From CADEFQ01 sp035342635 (GTDB taxonomy: Bacteria; Pseudomonadota; Gammaproteobacteria; Steroidobacterales; Steroidobacteraceae), in contig DAOQXO010000039.1 of NCBI GenBank assembly GCA_035342635.1, positions 1 to 20,195 on the forward strand: a stretch of DNA of 20,195 nt. Reading direction: 5' to 3'. Positions 1 to 8,836 of the stretch are shown piece by piece. A program made the translations under genes and the position numbers. Position 1 is the stretch's first letter; the number at the start of each line of letters is the position of its first letter. Under the pieces are notes generated by a model. It did not search any database and was not told the DNA's origin. It saw only the letters and a list, made by a program, of their open reading frames with translations.

Positions 1-7
1 GCGTGGA

Positions 8-21
8 CTGATCCAGGTCAA
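8..21. promoter_or_regulatory. Possible Fnr/Anr box upstream of the HemN-like gene
   Basis: The sequence CTGAT-CCAG-GTCAA matches the Fnr consensus TTGAT-N4-ATCAA at 8 of 10 half-site bases. Its centre lies about 40 bp before the ATG at 55. Fnr-family control of hemN and of fnr itself is well known in this group, and an fnr gene lies downstream here. A weak -10-like GAACAT at 44-49 is roughly where a class II Fnr promoter would have it. The match is imperfect and only 54 bp of upstream sequence are visible, so this is a candidate only. Confidence 0.3.
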
Positions 22-54
22 GGCAGGCCGCGACGGCGTTGGCGAACATGCCGC

Positions 55-1254
55 ATGGAACTGTCCCGCGCCATCGACGCAGGGTTGACGTGCAGCTTTC
101 GGCGGCGTGACGCCCACCCCGCCCGCCTGCCCGCCATACCGCGCCTGACGACCGCATTCGACGATGCGGCGTATCGCATGCAGGCCGGGCGCAGCAACGA
201 CGATCCGATCCCGCGCCCGCTTGCCATCCAACTGGCGGTCCACCCCGATCCCGAGCGCCTGATCCGCGAGATCGAGGAGACTGCGCGCCACTTCGACCGC
301 GATCGCGACGTCATCGCGCTGCAGGTCGACGCCACCGGTGCCGGGGCATCTCGCATGTCGGACCTGGCCGCCCTCACCGGCAGCCTCGAGCGGCACTTTC
401 ACTTCGTCCCCGCGCCCAGGCGCGGTTTCGTGGCGGTGCTCGATCCACTGGCGCTGCAGCCCGGCGAACTCGCCGCCCTGGGCGCGCTCGGATTCGATGC
501 CGTCGAATTCGCCACTGACATCGCGAGCACCGAGGCCGCATTGCGCGCGCTCGAGTCCGCACGCAAGGCAGGCCTGCGCTGCGCGGTCGAAGTGAACGCG
601 CCGCCCGACCTCGCGGGCCAGGACCTCCAGGTCGCGATCGATGCCCTGATCGCCGTGCGGCCCGATCGCCTCGCCCTGTCGCTTCCTGGGGAACCCCAGG
701 GCGATGCATGCAAGGCGGTGCTGCAGGCCGCGGCGCGCCTCGACGCGGCCGGCTACTCGGAGGTCGGGCTCGATCCCCGGCCGCTCTCCTGGCTCGCGCC
801 TGCCGGATCGCAATGGATCGCCGGCACCCTGGGCGGCGGGGACTGGGCCGTCCCTCCGACAGGTGCCGACGTGATCGGCCTCGGTATCGGCGCCATGAGC
901 CGCATCGGCGACTGCGTGGTCGAGAGCCTTGCCGATGCCGACGCGTGGGCGGCGGCGATCGATGCCGGGCTGCTGCCGGTATGGCGCGGCTGCGTCCTGG
1001 ATACCGAGGAGCGCCTGCGCATCGACATCGTCGAGGAATGGCTGCGCAGGGGCGAAATCCCGATCGACGCCATCGAGCGGCGCTACGGAATCGGGTTCGC
1101 CGGGCACTTCTCCACGGCACTGCAGCGGCTCTCCGGCTACGCCGCGGAAGGCCTCGCCAGCATCGATTCGCGGGCCGTGCGCGCGACATCGCAAGGGCGT
1201 CTGTTGCTGCGTATCATGGCGGAGTGCTTCGACCATCACCCCCCTCGCCCATAG
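55..1254 (+). CDS. HemN-like protein without radical-SAM motifs (coproporphyrinogen III dehydrogenase paralogue)
   Basis: This 399-residue protein resembles oxygen-independent coproporphyrinogen III oxidase (HemN) along most of its length. The N-terminal stretch with SNDDPIPRPL (47-56) matches the lead-in to the HemN cluster motif. The middle has GELAALGALGFDAVEFATD (137-155), and the end has DVIGLGIGAMSRIGD (272-286), LPVWRG (307-312) and GRLLLR (381-386), as in the HemN C-terminal domain. The CxxxCxxC cluster motif is absent: the protein runs from LAIQLAVH straight into PDPERLIREIEE. The SAM-binding GGGTP segment is replaced by VDATGAGA (91-98). The remaining cysteines are scattered. Normal HemN chemistry is therefore not expected. 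The frame is intact for 400 codons, which argues against recent decay. The frame is also open back to the window edge, so the start could lie further upstream. The 3' end overlaps fnr. Its role is unknown; regulatory or haem/porphyrin binding would be speculation. Confidence 0.75.
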   Translation: MELSRAIDAGLTCSFRRRDAHPARLPAIPRLTTAFDDAAYRMQAGRSNDDPIPRPLAIQLAVHPDPERLIREIEETARHFDRDRDVIALQVDATGAGASRMSDLAALTGSLERHFHFVPAPRRGFVAVLDPLALQPGELAALGALGFDAVEFATDIASTEAALRALESARKAGLRCAVEVNAPPDLAGQDLQVAIDALIAVRPDRLALSLPGEPQGDACKAVLQAAARLDAAGYSEVGLDPRPLSWLAPAGSQWIAGTLGGGDWAVPPTGADVIGLGIGAMSRIGDCVVESLADADAWAAAIDAGLLPVWRGCVLDTEERLRIDIVEEWLRRGEIPIDAIERRYGIGFAGHFSTALQRLSGYAAEGLASIDSRAVRATSQGRLLLRIMAECFDHHPPRP

Positions 1255-1964
1255 CCGACGACGGCGACGATTTCCGCTTCTGCAGCACCTGCGCGTTCTC
1301 GGCCGCCTGCCTCGCAAGCGGCTACGACAAATCGCAGCTGCGCGACCTGCACGTACTCGTGCAGCACGTCGGTCCGTTCGAGGAAGGCAAGCACATCTTC
1401 CGCGAGGGCGACCCGTTCACGGCCATCGCGGCGGTGCGTTCCGGCACCGTCAAGACCTATGTCACCGACGCGAACGGACGCGAGCAGGTGCAGGGTTTCT
1501 ATCTGCCCGGCGAGATGGTCGGCCTCAATGCCATTTCGCAGTCGCGCTACCCGTGCAATGCCGTCGCGCTCGAACCGACCGTGCTGTGCCGGTTCTCGTT
1601 TCCGTCGATGGCGGCGCTCGCGACGCGCATGCCCGGCGTGCAGCAGCAGTTGTTCCGGCTGCTGAGCCAGGACATCGGCAAGGCAGCCCTGCTCGCCGGC
1701 AACTACACGGCAGACGAGCGCATGGCCGCGTTCCTCGTCTCGCTGTCGCGCCGCTATGCCGAGCGCGGCTTTTCGCCGACCCGTTTCCTGCTCACGATGA
1801 CCCGCACCGACATCGCCAATTACCTGCGCCTCGCCGCCGAAAGCGTGAGCCGGGTGTTCAGGCGCTTCCAGGACGAGGGCCTGATCCGCGTCGACCGGCG
1901 GGAAATCGAGATCCTGCAGCCTCGCACGCTCGAAGACCTGGCCCGCAGCGTACTGCGCGCGTAG
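1224..1964 (+). CDS. fnr: Fnr/Anr-type oxygen-sensing transcriptional regulator
   Basis: This is a 246-residue CRP/FNR-family regulator that senses oxygen through a labile [4Fe-4S] cluster and, as a dimer, binds TTGAT-N4-ATCAA sites. With the GTG start at 1224, the cluster cysteines fall at 20, 23 and 29 (CSTCAFSAAC) plus 122 (VLCRF), the same numbering as E. coli FNR, which supports this start. A cyclic-nucleotide-binding-type beta barrel follows (about 48-130), then a dimerisation helix, then the helix-turn-helix TMTRTDIANYLRLAAESVSR (191-210). E206, S209 and R210 match the FNR recognition residues. The start lies inside the last codons of the HemN-like gene, a 31-bp overlap in another frame, so coupled translation is likely. 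A much longer reading frame extends upstream, but that part is a shadow of the HemN-like gene. Confidence 0.93.
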   Translation: MLRPSPPSPIADDGDDFRFCSTCAFSAACLASGYDKSQLRDLHVLVQHVGPFEEGKHIFREGDPFTAIAAVRSGTVKTYVTDANGREQVQGFYLPGEMVGLNAISQSRYPCNAVALEPTVLCRFSFPSMAALATRMPGVQQQLFRLLSQDIGKAALLAGNYTADERMAAFLVSLSRRYAERGFSPTRFLLTMTRTDIANYLRLAAESVSRVFRRFQDEGLIRVDRREIEILQPRTLEDLARSVLRA

Positions 1965-1988
1965 CCGTTTCCAGCCAGGGACCCGGCG

Positions 1989-2432
1989 TTGGCTGAGTTC
2001 TATCCGTGGATCAAGTGGGTGCATGTCGCCGCGGTGGTCGCGAGCGGATCGCTCTTCTTCGTCCGGGGCCTCGCGTCCCATCTCGGCGCCGGCTGGACGA
2101 TGGCCGCGCCGCTGCGCTATCTCAGCTACACGATCGACACCGTGCTGCTGACCGCGGCGCTCGCGCTGACGACCATTGTGCGGCAGTACCCGTACATGCA
2201 TGACTGGCTCACGGTCAAGCTGCTGCTGCTCATCGTCTACATCGTACTTGGCAGCTTCGCGCTGAGGCGCGGCGCGACCCGGGGCGGGCGCATCGTCTTC
2301 TGGGTCGCCGCGCTCGTCGTATTGGTCATGATCATCAGTGTTGCGCGAGCCCGCCACCCGCTCGGTCTGTTGCACGACCCGGCGTCGCTTGACCTGCACC
2401 AGCGAGCGCTCGCCGACTGGCCGCCATCGTGA
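1989..2432 (+). CDS. SirB2-family integral membrane protein
   Basis: This small 147-residue membrane protein has about four hydrophobic helices (roughly residues 10-28, 42-62, 74-91 and 102-119). It resembles the SirB2 (invasion gene expression up-regulator) family: an N-terminal W-hydrophobic-H segment (WIKWVHVAAVVASGSLFF), then DTVLLTAALAL, YPYMHDWLTVKLLLLIVYIVLGSFAL and a hydrophobic C-terminal helix. The biochemical function of the family is not settled; the name comes from an effect on Salmonella virulence gene expression. The start is TTG, chosen because it begins the family's N-terminal segment and has AGGGA 7 bases upstream. It follows fnr by 24 bp and may be co-transcribed with it. 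The C-terminal tail after residue 120 is more polar than usual. Confidence 0.72.
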   Translation: MAEFYPWIKWVHVAAVVASGSLFFVRGLASHLGAGWTMAAPLRYLSYTIDTVLLTAALALTTIVRQYPYMHDWLTVKLLLLIVYIVLGSFALRRGATRGGRIVFWVAALVVLVMIISVARARHPLGLLHDPASLDLHQRALADWPPS

Positions 2433-2474
2433 TCGACGCCGCCGCGCTGCGCTGAAGCGGCGCCATGGACCCGT

Positions 2475-2487
2475 GGGCCGCCGGCCC
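2475..2487 (+). other. Short GC hairpin before the glycosyltransferase start
   Basis: GGGCC-GCC-GGCCC forms a 5-bp stem with a 3-base loop in the 67-bp gap between the SirB2-type gene and the glycosyltransferase gene, 12 bases before the ATG at 2500. There is no T-tract. In DNA this GC-rich such stems arise often by chance, so a role in termination or translation control is only a possibility. Confidence 0.2.
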
Positions 2488-2499
2488 GCAGAATGCGCC

Positions 2500-3522
2500 A
2501 TGGCCCGTCCCCTGCTCATGCGCTGTGGCGCCTTCGGCGACATGGTGCTCATCACCGTACTGATCGAACAGCTGCATGCGCGCTTCGGCGCACCCGTCGA
2601 CGTGATCACCTCCGGCAGCTGGGGGCGGCCGCTGCTCGCGCCGCGGCGCGGTGTCGGCGACATCCTGGTGCTGAAGAGCCGGCGCAAACCCTATTGGCTG
2701 GATCTCGAGCAGCAGCGGCTCGTACGTCAGCTGCGCGAGCGCGGCCCGGGTCCCACGTGGTACTGCGACGGTGGCGGCCATGGGCGCGCGCTGTTGACGC
2801 GCGCGGGCATAACCGACGACCTCGTGTGCGATGTACGCGATCTGCCCTGGCTGCCGGGCGAGCACACCGCCGAGCGCTGGCTGCGCATGGCCGCGCTCAC
2901 GCCCCCGGCGCTGCAGCCGCCGCCACCGCCGCCACCGCCACGGGCGGCCAATGCGCGGCTCGAGCTCACCGCGCAGGAATTCGCGACCTGTAACGCCTGG
3001 CTCGCGCAACGCAATCTTGCGGGGCGCACCCTCGTCGCCTTCCAGGCGGGCAACAAGCGCACGATGCGCGGCCTCATCCGCCGGCGGGCGAGCAACACCA
3101 AGTACTGGCCCGAAGCGCGCTGGGGCGAGGTGATCCGCGCCGTGCGTGCCGCCCTGCCGGACGCCGCCCTGCTGCTGCTCGGGGTGCCGGAGGAGTTCGC
3201 GCTCAATGCCGACATCGCGGCGGCCGCGCGCGTGTCCGGCCTGCACAACGTCGCCGACGACCTGCCGATTCCGGTCCTGCTGCCACTGCTCGCGCGCTGC
3301 CACAGTCTGATCACGGTGGACACGGGCCCCGCGCATGCCGCGGTGGCACTCGGCTGCCCGACCGTCGCCTTGTTCGGCGCGGCCGATCCGCGGCGCTTCC
3401 GCCCCGGCGGCGCGAGCACACCGGCGCTCGTGCTGACCGGCGAGGTGGCCGGCAAGCCGGACATCCTCGGCATCGAGCCGGCCGAGGTCATCGCGGCCTG
3501 GCGCCAGGCGCGCGCACGATGA
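2500..3522 (+). CDS. Glycosyltransferase family 9 protein (ADP-heptose:LPS heptosyltransferase-like)
   Basis: This 340-residue protein has the family 9 GT-B architecture. It begins with LLMRCGAFGDMVLITVLIEQL (5-25), the acceptor-side Rossmann start, and has the C-terminal signature ITVDTGPAHAAVALGCPTVALFGAADPRRFRP (271-302) that binds the sugar nucleotide. Family members add heptose or related sugars to lipopolysaccharide core at the inner membrane; the exact donor and acceptor cannot be read from sequence, so waaC or waaF is not assigned. The two halves are joined by a proline run (about 139-147) encoded by a CCG/CCA repeat. The ATG at 2500 was chosen because the family N-terminus starts there; longer upstream starts add unrelated residues. 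The stop overlaps the next gene as ATGA. Confidence 0.85.
   Translation: MARPLLMRCGAFGDMVLITVLIEQLHARFGAPVDVITSGSWGRPLLAPRRGVGDILVLKSRRKPYWLDLEQQRLVRQLRERGPGPTWYCDGGGHGRALLTRAGITDDLVCDVRDLPWLPGEHTAERWLRMAALTPPALQPPPPPPPPRAANARLELTAQEFATCNAWLAQRNLAGRTLVAFQAGNKRTMRGLIRRRASNTKYWPEARWGEVIRAVRAALPDAALLLLGVPEEFALNADIAAAARVSGLHNVADDLPIPVLLPLLARCHSLITVDTGPAHAAVALGCPTVALFGAADPRRFRPGGASTPALVLTGEVAGKPDILGIEPAEVIAAWRQARAR
2917..2941 (+). repeat. CCG/CCA microsatellite encoding a polyproline linker
   Basis: About 2.7 copies of the 9-bp unit CCGCCGCCA lie inside the glycosyltransferase gene and encode most of a run of prolines between its two domains. Slippage by whole codons would change linker length without breaking the frame. 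Confidence 0.7.
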
Positions 3523-5342
3523 CGGAGCTCCAACTGGTCCTCGCCCTGCTGCTCGCCGCGATCGTCCTGTTCGCGATCGGCAAGCCGCGCATGGACGCGG
3601 TGGCGCTGCTGATGATGACCGTGCTGCCGCTCACCGGCATCATCGACGTGAAGGAGGCGCTCGCGGGCTTCAGCGACCCGAGCATCGTGTTGATCGCGGC
3701 GCTGTTCGTGGTCGGCGATGGCCTCGCGCGCACCGGAGTCGCGCAGCGGCTGGGCGATTGGCTGCTGTCGCGCGCCGCGAGCAGCGAGACCACCCTCATC
3801 GTCCTGCTGATGACCGTCGTGGCCGGTGTCGGCGCGGTGATGAGTTCGACCGCGGTGGTCGCGATCTTCCTCCCGATCGCGCTGCGTATCGCGCGCAGCA
3901 CCGGCATTTCCCCGGGCCGGCTGATGATGCCGCTCAGCTTCGCCGCCCTGCACAGCGGCATGATGACCCTGATCGCGACCGCGCCGAACCTCGTCATCAA
4001 CAGCGAGCTCGTGCGCCACGGTCACGAGGGCTTCCATCTCTTCGGCATCACGCCCTTCGGCCTGCCGCTGCTCGCAATCGGCATAGTGTACATGCTGTTC
4101 GCGCGACGCTGGATCGAGAAGCCTGCGGCCGCCGCAACGGCAACGCGCTTCCGACCGTTCCTGTCCGCATGGATCGACAAGTACGGGCTCGCCAATCGCG
4201 AACACCGGCTGCGAGTCACGGCCACATCCCCCATGGTCGGCAAGACCCTGCAGGAACTCGACCTGCGCGGCGCGTCGGGCCTGAATATCGTCGCGATCGA
4301 GCGCAGCGGGCGCTTCGCGAACCATGTGCTGAGCCCCCGGCCGAACACCCAGATCCAGGCGGGAGATGTCCTGTTCATGGATGCGGCGCGGGAAGTCGAC
4401 ATGGAGGCGCTGCGCGAGCGACTCGCCCTCGAGACGCTGCCCTTGTCCGGCGCCTATTTCTCCGACCAGTCGCAGGAGATCGGCATGGCCGAGGTGATGA
4501 TCCCGCCGGAGTCGAAGTTCATCGGCAAGACCATCGTCGAGGCGCGGATCCGCTCGCAGTACGGCCTGCACGTGGTCGGCCTGCGCCGTGGCCAGGTGTC
4601 GCTCGGCAGGGATCTGCTCGAGACGAAGCTGCGACTCGGCGACACGCTGCTGCTCGCCGGCCGCTGGCGGCAGATCCGCCGCATGCAATCGCACGGCGAC
4701 GAACTGATCGTGCTCGACCTGCCCGCCGAGTACGACGAGGTGATCCCGGCGCCCGGACGTGCACCGCACGCGCTGTTCGCGCTCGGCATCATGATCGTGC
4801 TGATGCTGACCGGAGTCGTCAGCAACGTGCAGGCCGCATTGATTGCCTGCCTGCTGCTCGGCCTCACGGGTTGCGTCGACCTCGACAGCGCCTATCGCTC
4901 GATCCACTGGCAGAGCATCGTGCTCATCGTCGGCATGCTGCCGTTCGCGCTCGCGTTGCAGCGCACGGGTGGTGTCGAGATCGCGTCCGATGCGCTGCTG
5001 GGCATGGCCGGCGAGGCCGGCCCGCGGACGGTCCTGGCGACACTGTTCGTCATCACGGTCGTGATGGGCCTGTTCATCTCGAACACCGCCACCGCCGTGC
5101 TGATGGCGCCGATCGCGATGGGCATCGCCGATTCGATGGACGCCTCGCCCTACCCGTTCGCGATGACCGTGGCGATCGCGGCCTCGTGCGCCTTCCTGAC
5201 GCCGGTCTCCTCACCGGTGAACACGCTGGTCGTGGGCCCCGGCAATTACCGCTTCATCGACTTCCTGAAGGTCGGCGCGCCCTACGGCGTGATCGCGCTC
5301 GTGGTCAGCGTGACGCTCATCCCCTGGCTGCTGCCGCTGTGA
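3519..5342 (+). CDS. SLC13-family (DASS) permease with two RCK-C (TrkA-C) domains
   Basis: This 607-residue inner-membrane transporter has a membrane half at about 1-198, two soluble regulatory domains at about 235-290 and 325-390, and a second membrane half at about 415-607. The duplicated signatures are visible: SSTAVVAIFLPI (109-120) with TAPNLVIN (154-161) in the first half, and SNTATAVLMAPI (521-532) with TPVSSPVN (561-568) in the second. Each RCK-C domain has a VGKT or IGKT segment, a central strand and a final GD(V/T)L element. Relatives move dicarboxylates, sulfate or other anions with sodium, but the substrate cannot be assigned here. The start overlaps the glycosyltransferase stop (ATGA), so translation is probably coupled, although a functional link is not obvious. 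It is convergent with purA. Confidence 0.88.
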   Translation: MTELQLVLALLLAAIVLFAIGKPRMDAVALLMMTVLPLTGIIDVKEALAGFSDPSIVLIAALFVVGDGLARTGVAQRLGDWLLSRAASSETTLIVLLMTVVAGVGAVMSSTAVVAIFLPIALRIARSTGISPGRLMMPLSFAALHSGMMTLIATAPNLVINSELVRHGHEGFHLFGITPFGLPLLAIGIVYMLFARRWIEKPAAAATATRFRPFLSAWIDKYGLANREHRLRVTATSPMVGKTLQELDLRGASGLNIVAIERSGRFANHVLSPRPNTQIQAGDVLFMDAAREVDMEALRERLALETLPLSGAYFSDQSQEIGMAEVMIPPESKFIGKTIVEARIRSQYGLHVVGLRRGQVSLGRDLLETKLRLGDTLLLAGRWRQIRRMQSHGDELIVLDLPAEYDEVIPAPGRAPHALFALGIMIVLMLTGVVSNVQAALIACLLLGLTGCVDLDSAYRSIHWQSIVLIVGMLPFALALQRTGGVEIASDALLGMAGEAGPRTVLATLFVITVVMGLFISNTATAVLMAPIAMGIADSMDASPYPFAMTVAIAASCAFLTPVSSPVNTLVVGPGNYRFIDFLKVGAPYGVIALVVSVTLIPWLLPL

Positions 5343-5360
5343 GCGGCGGTGCGCCGCCGC

Positions 5361-5363
<3 letters not shown>
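5340..5363. terminator. Perfect hairpin shared by two convergent genes, including both stop codons
   Basis: A perfect 10-bp stem (TGAGCGGCGG at 5340-5349 pairing with CCGCCGCTCA at 5354-5363) closes a 4-base loop. The TGA of the permease gene is the left end of the stem and the TGA of purA, read on the other strand, is the right end. It fills the whole space between the two genes and reads the same in both directions apart from the loop. Neither side has a clear T-tract, so it is not a textbook intrinsic terminator, but it is well placed to end or stabilise both transcripts. Confidence 0.6.
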
Positions 5364-6620
<1,257 letters not shown>

Positions 6621-6623
6621 GGT

Positions 6624-6824
6624 TTACGCCCGCACGAAGTAAAGCAGCACGAGGCCGACCAGCATCGACCCAAGACCCGCAATGCGCAGTTCCCGCTCGC
6701 CGAGCGCAGCGACGCGCGCCATCGTGCGCTTCATGCCGGCGGGATTGGCGAACGGCAGCAGCCCCTCGATGACGAGCAGCAGCGCCAGCGCGCCGGCCAG
6801 GTCGGACCACTCGAGCACTATCAC
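6624..6824 (-). CDS. DUF2065 (YjeT-like) small inner-membrane protein
   Basis: This 66-residue protein has two hydrophobic helices (about 8-25 and 46-64) separated by a basic loop containing NPAGMKRTMARVAAL. The motif and the position between hflC and purA match the DUF2065/YjeT family. Its molecular function is not established; a link to the HflKC complex or to PurA is suggested only by conserved neighbourhood. The start is GTG at 6824, three bases after the hflC stop; a second in-frame GTG two codons later is also possible. Confidence 0.85.
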   Translation of the reverse strand: MIVLEWSDLAGALALLLVIEGLLPFANPAGMKRTMARVAALGERELRIAGLGSMLVGLVLLYFVRA

Positions 6825-6827
6825 GGC

Positions 6828-7703
6828 CTACCGGTTACCCGGCGCGGATTCCTTGAAGTACTTGAAGAACTCGCTGTCGGGGCTGACGACGATAACGTCG
6901 CCCTCCTTGCCGATCGCCGTCTTGTACGCCTGCATGCTGCGGTAGAAGGCATAGAACTCGGGATTGCGCTCGTAGGCCTTCGCGTAGGTGGCCGCGGCGA
7001 TTGCATCGCCCTCGCCGCGGATGCGCAGCGCGTCGCGCGCGGCGGCCGAGAGAATTTCGGTGCGCTTGCGGTCGGCTTCGGCCTTGATGCGCTGGTTGTC
7101 CTTCTCGCCCTCGCCGCGCAACTGGCGCGCCTGCTTCTCGAAGTTCTGCTTCATGTTGTCGTAGACGCGCGCCGCGACATCGTCCGGCAGGTCGATGCGC
7201 TGCACGCGCACGTCCATCAGTTCGATGCCGAACTCGTTGACCGCCTCGCTCGCACGGCCGAACATCTCGCCGGTCACGGCCGCGCGCTCGGCGGTCACGA
7301 CTTCCTGCAGCGTGCGCTGCGCGACGGCGTTCTTGATGCCGTCCTTGACGATGTCGGCGAGGCGCTGGCCGGCCGCGTCTTCGTTGCCGCCGGTGGCGCG
7401 GAAGTACTTGGCCGCGTCGGCGACGCGCCACTTGACGTAGAAGTCGACCAGCAGGCCGCGGTTCTCGTTGGTGAGAAAGGTCTCGCCGACGTAGTTCTGG
7501 GTGACCACCCGCCGCTCGAAGCGCGCGACCTGGTCGATGAACGGCCACTTCATGTGCAGACCCGGGCCATAGTCGGAGCCCTGGATCTCACCGAACTGGG
7601 TCCGGATCGCGAGTTGGGTCTGCTGCACCGTGAACAGCGAGGAGGTCGCGACGAACAGCAGCGCGACGACGACGAGGATGATGGGCGTGATACGCGAGGA
7701 CAT
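6828..7703 (-). CDS. hflC: HflC, SPFH-domain subunit of the HflKC complex
   Basis: This 291-residue membrane protein has one N-terminal transmembrane segment (about 7-23) followed by an SPFH (band 7) domain starting TVQQTQLAIRTQFGEI, then a long charged helix rich in E, R and A (about 190-250). HflC and HflK assemble into a large cage in the inner membrane around the FtsH protease and modulate turnover of membrane proteins. The length is near the family norm (334 in E. coli, which has a longer insert). The ATG overlaps the hflK stop as TGATG, so the two subunits are translationally coupled, consistent with equal amounts in the complex. Confidence 0.95.
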   Translation of the reverse strand: MSSRITPIILVVVALLFVATSSLFTVQQTQLAIRTQFGEIQGSDYGPGLHMKWPFIDQVARFERRVVTQNYVGETFLTNENRGLLVDFYVKWRVADAAKYFRATGGNEDAAGQRLADIVKDGIKNAVAQRTLQEVVTAERAAVTGEMFGRASEAVNEFGIELMDVRVQRIDLPDDVAARVYDNMKQNFEKQARQLRGEGEKDNQRIKAEADRKRTEILSAAARDALRIRGEGDAIAAATYAKAYERNPEFYAFYRSMQAYKTAIGKEGDVIVVSPDSEFFKYFKESAPGNR

Positions 7704-8809
7704 CAGCGCTCTCCCCGCTGGCGGCCCTCGACCGTGACGGTCTCGGACTCGGTGTTCGCGGCCGCGGCGGGCCGCATGCCGGTGTTGCCGCCCGCAGCGC
7801 GACCTTCGGTCAGCTTGTCGAGCGGCAGGTAGATCAGGTTATTGCCGACGCCCTTCGAATCGATCACGACTTTCTTCGAGCTCTTCAATACGCCCTCGAC
7901 GGTATCGAGGTACATGCGCTTGCGGGTGACCGCCGGGGCGGCCTCGTACGCGGCACGCAGCTGCGAGAAGCGCGCCGCCTCACCCTCGGCCACCGCCGTC
8001 ACCTGCGCCTTGTATGCCTCGGCATCCTGGATCTGGCGGGAAGCGGCGCCTTCCGCGACCGGAATGATGCCGCTCTGGTACGCCTCGGCCTCTTTCTGCA
8101 GGCGGTCGCGGTCGGCGATCGCCTTGTTGGCATCGCGCTGCGACGGTACGACGGCCTCGGGCACCTGCACTTCGGTCAGGTTGACACTGGTGACGCGGAT
8201 ACCGGTGCCGTAGTAGTCGAGGGTGGTCTGGATCAGCTCCTTGGTGCGCTCGGTGACCTGCTGGCGGGCCGAGACGAGGATCGCCTCGAGGTCGCCGCGA
8301 CCGACGACTTCGCGAATCGCGCTCTCGCTGACTTCACGCAGCGAGGATTCCGGGTCGCGCACCCCGAACAGCACCTTCTCCGGATCGCGGAACTGGTATT
8401 GCACGGCGAGGGCCAGGTTGACCAGGTTCACGTCGGCAGTGAGCACGCGTGATTCGTACTTGACGGTGTTGACCGCCGAGACGTTGACCTTGGTGATCGT
8501 CTCGACGCCCCGCAGGCGCCAGCCGAGGCCCGGCTCGCGTACGCCGACGAACTTGCCGAACCGCTGCAGTACGCCGCGCTCGGCGGGCTGCACCTGGTAG
8601 AAGCCGCTCAACAGCCAGGCGACGACCGCCACCGCTATCAGCACGAGCGGCGAGAGGCCGCCCTTGCCGGTGGTACCGCCGCTGCCGCCGCCACCGAACA
8701 GCGATTCGAAGCGGCGTTGCCACTCCTTCAGCGCCTGGTCGATCCCCTCCGGAGCGGGACGCCGCCCCCAGGGATTCTGCTGATTGCCGCCAGGTTGATT
8801 CCAAGCCAT
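7703..8809 (-). CDS. hflK: HflK, SPFH-domain subunit of the HflKC complex
   Basis: This 368-residue protein begins with the HflK-type hydrophilic leader MAWNQPGGNQQNPWGRRP, continues through a glycine-rich stretch (39-51), then one transmembrane helix (about 52-72) and an SPFH domain starting VQPAERGVLQRFGKF. The region from about 230 to 285, with EAEAYQSGIIPVAEGAASR, forms the coiled-coil helix used in ring assembly. The C-terminal tail is low-complexity and polar, as in other HflK proteins. It is the partner of HflC in the FtsH-associated complex. It starts 27 bp after hflX and overlaps hflC by one base. Confidence 0.96.
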   Translation of the reverse strand: MAWNQPGGNQQNPWGRRPAPEGIDQALKEWQRRFESLFGGGGSGGTTGKGGLSPLVLIAVAVVAWLLSGFYQVQPAERGVLQRFGKFVGVREPGLGWRLRGVETITKVNVSAVNTVKYESRVLTADVNLVNLALAVQYQFRDPEKVLFGVRDPESSLREVSESAIREVVGRGDLEAILVSARQQVTERTKELIQTTLDYYGTGIRVTSVNLTEVQVPEAVVPSQRDANKAIADRDRLQKEAEAYQSGIIPVAEGAASRQIQDAEAYKAQVTAVAEGEAARFSQLRAAYEAAPAVTRKRMYLDTVEGVLKSSKKVVIDSKGVGNNLIYLPLDKLTEGRAAGGNTGMRPAAAANTESETVTVEGRQRGER

Positions 8810-8836
8810 AGGTTCACGCGCCGGGTGTAAGGGTGG

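Noticed and set aside
708..1223. Long N-terminal extension of fnr
   Set aside because: It is an alternative frame of the HemN-like gene; GTG 1224 gives E. coli-like cysteine numbering.
2727..4907. A 726-codon open frame on the minus strand opposite the glycosyltransferase and permease genes
   Set aside because: It has no family resemblance, is rich in D, E, R, H and Q as antisense frames of GC-rich genes are, and lies opposite two well-supported genes.
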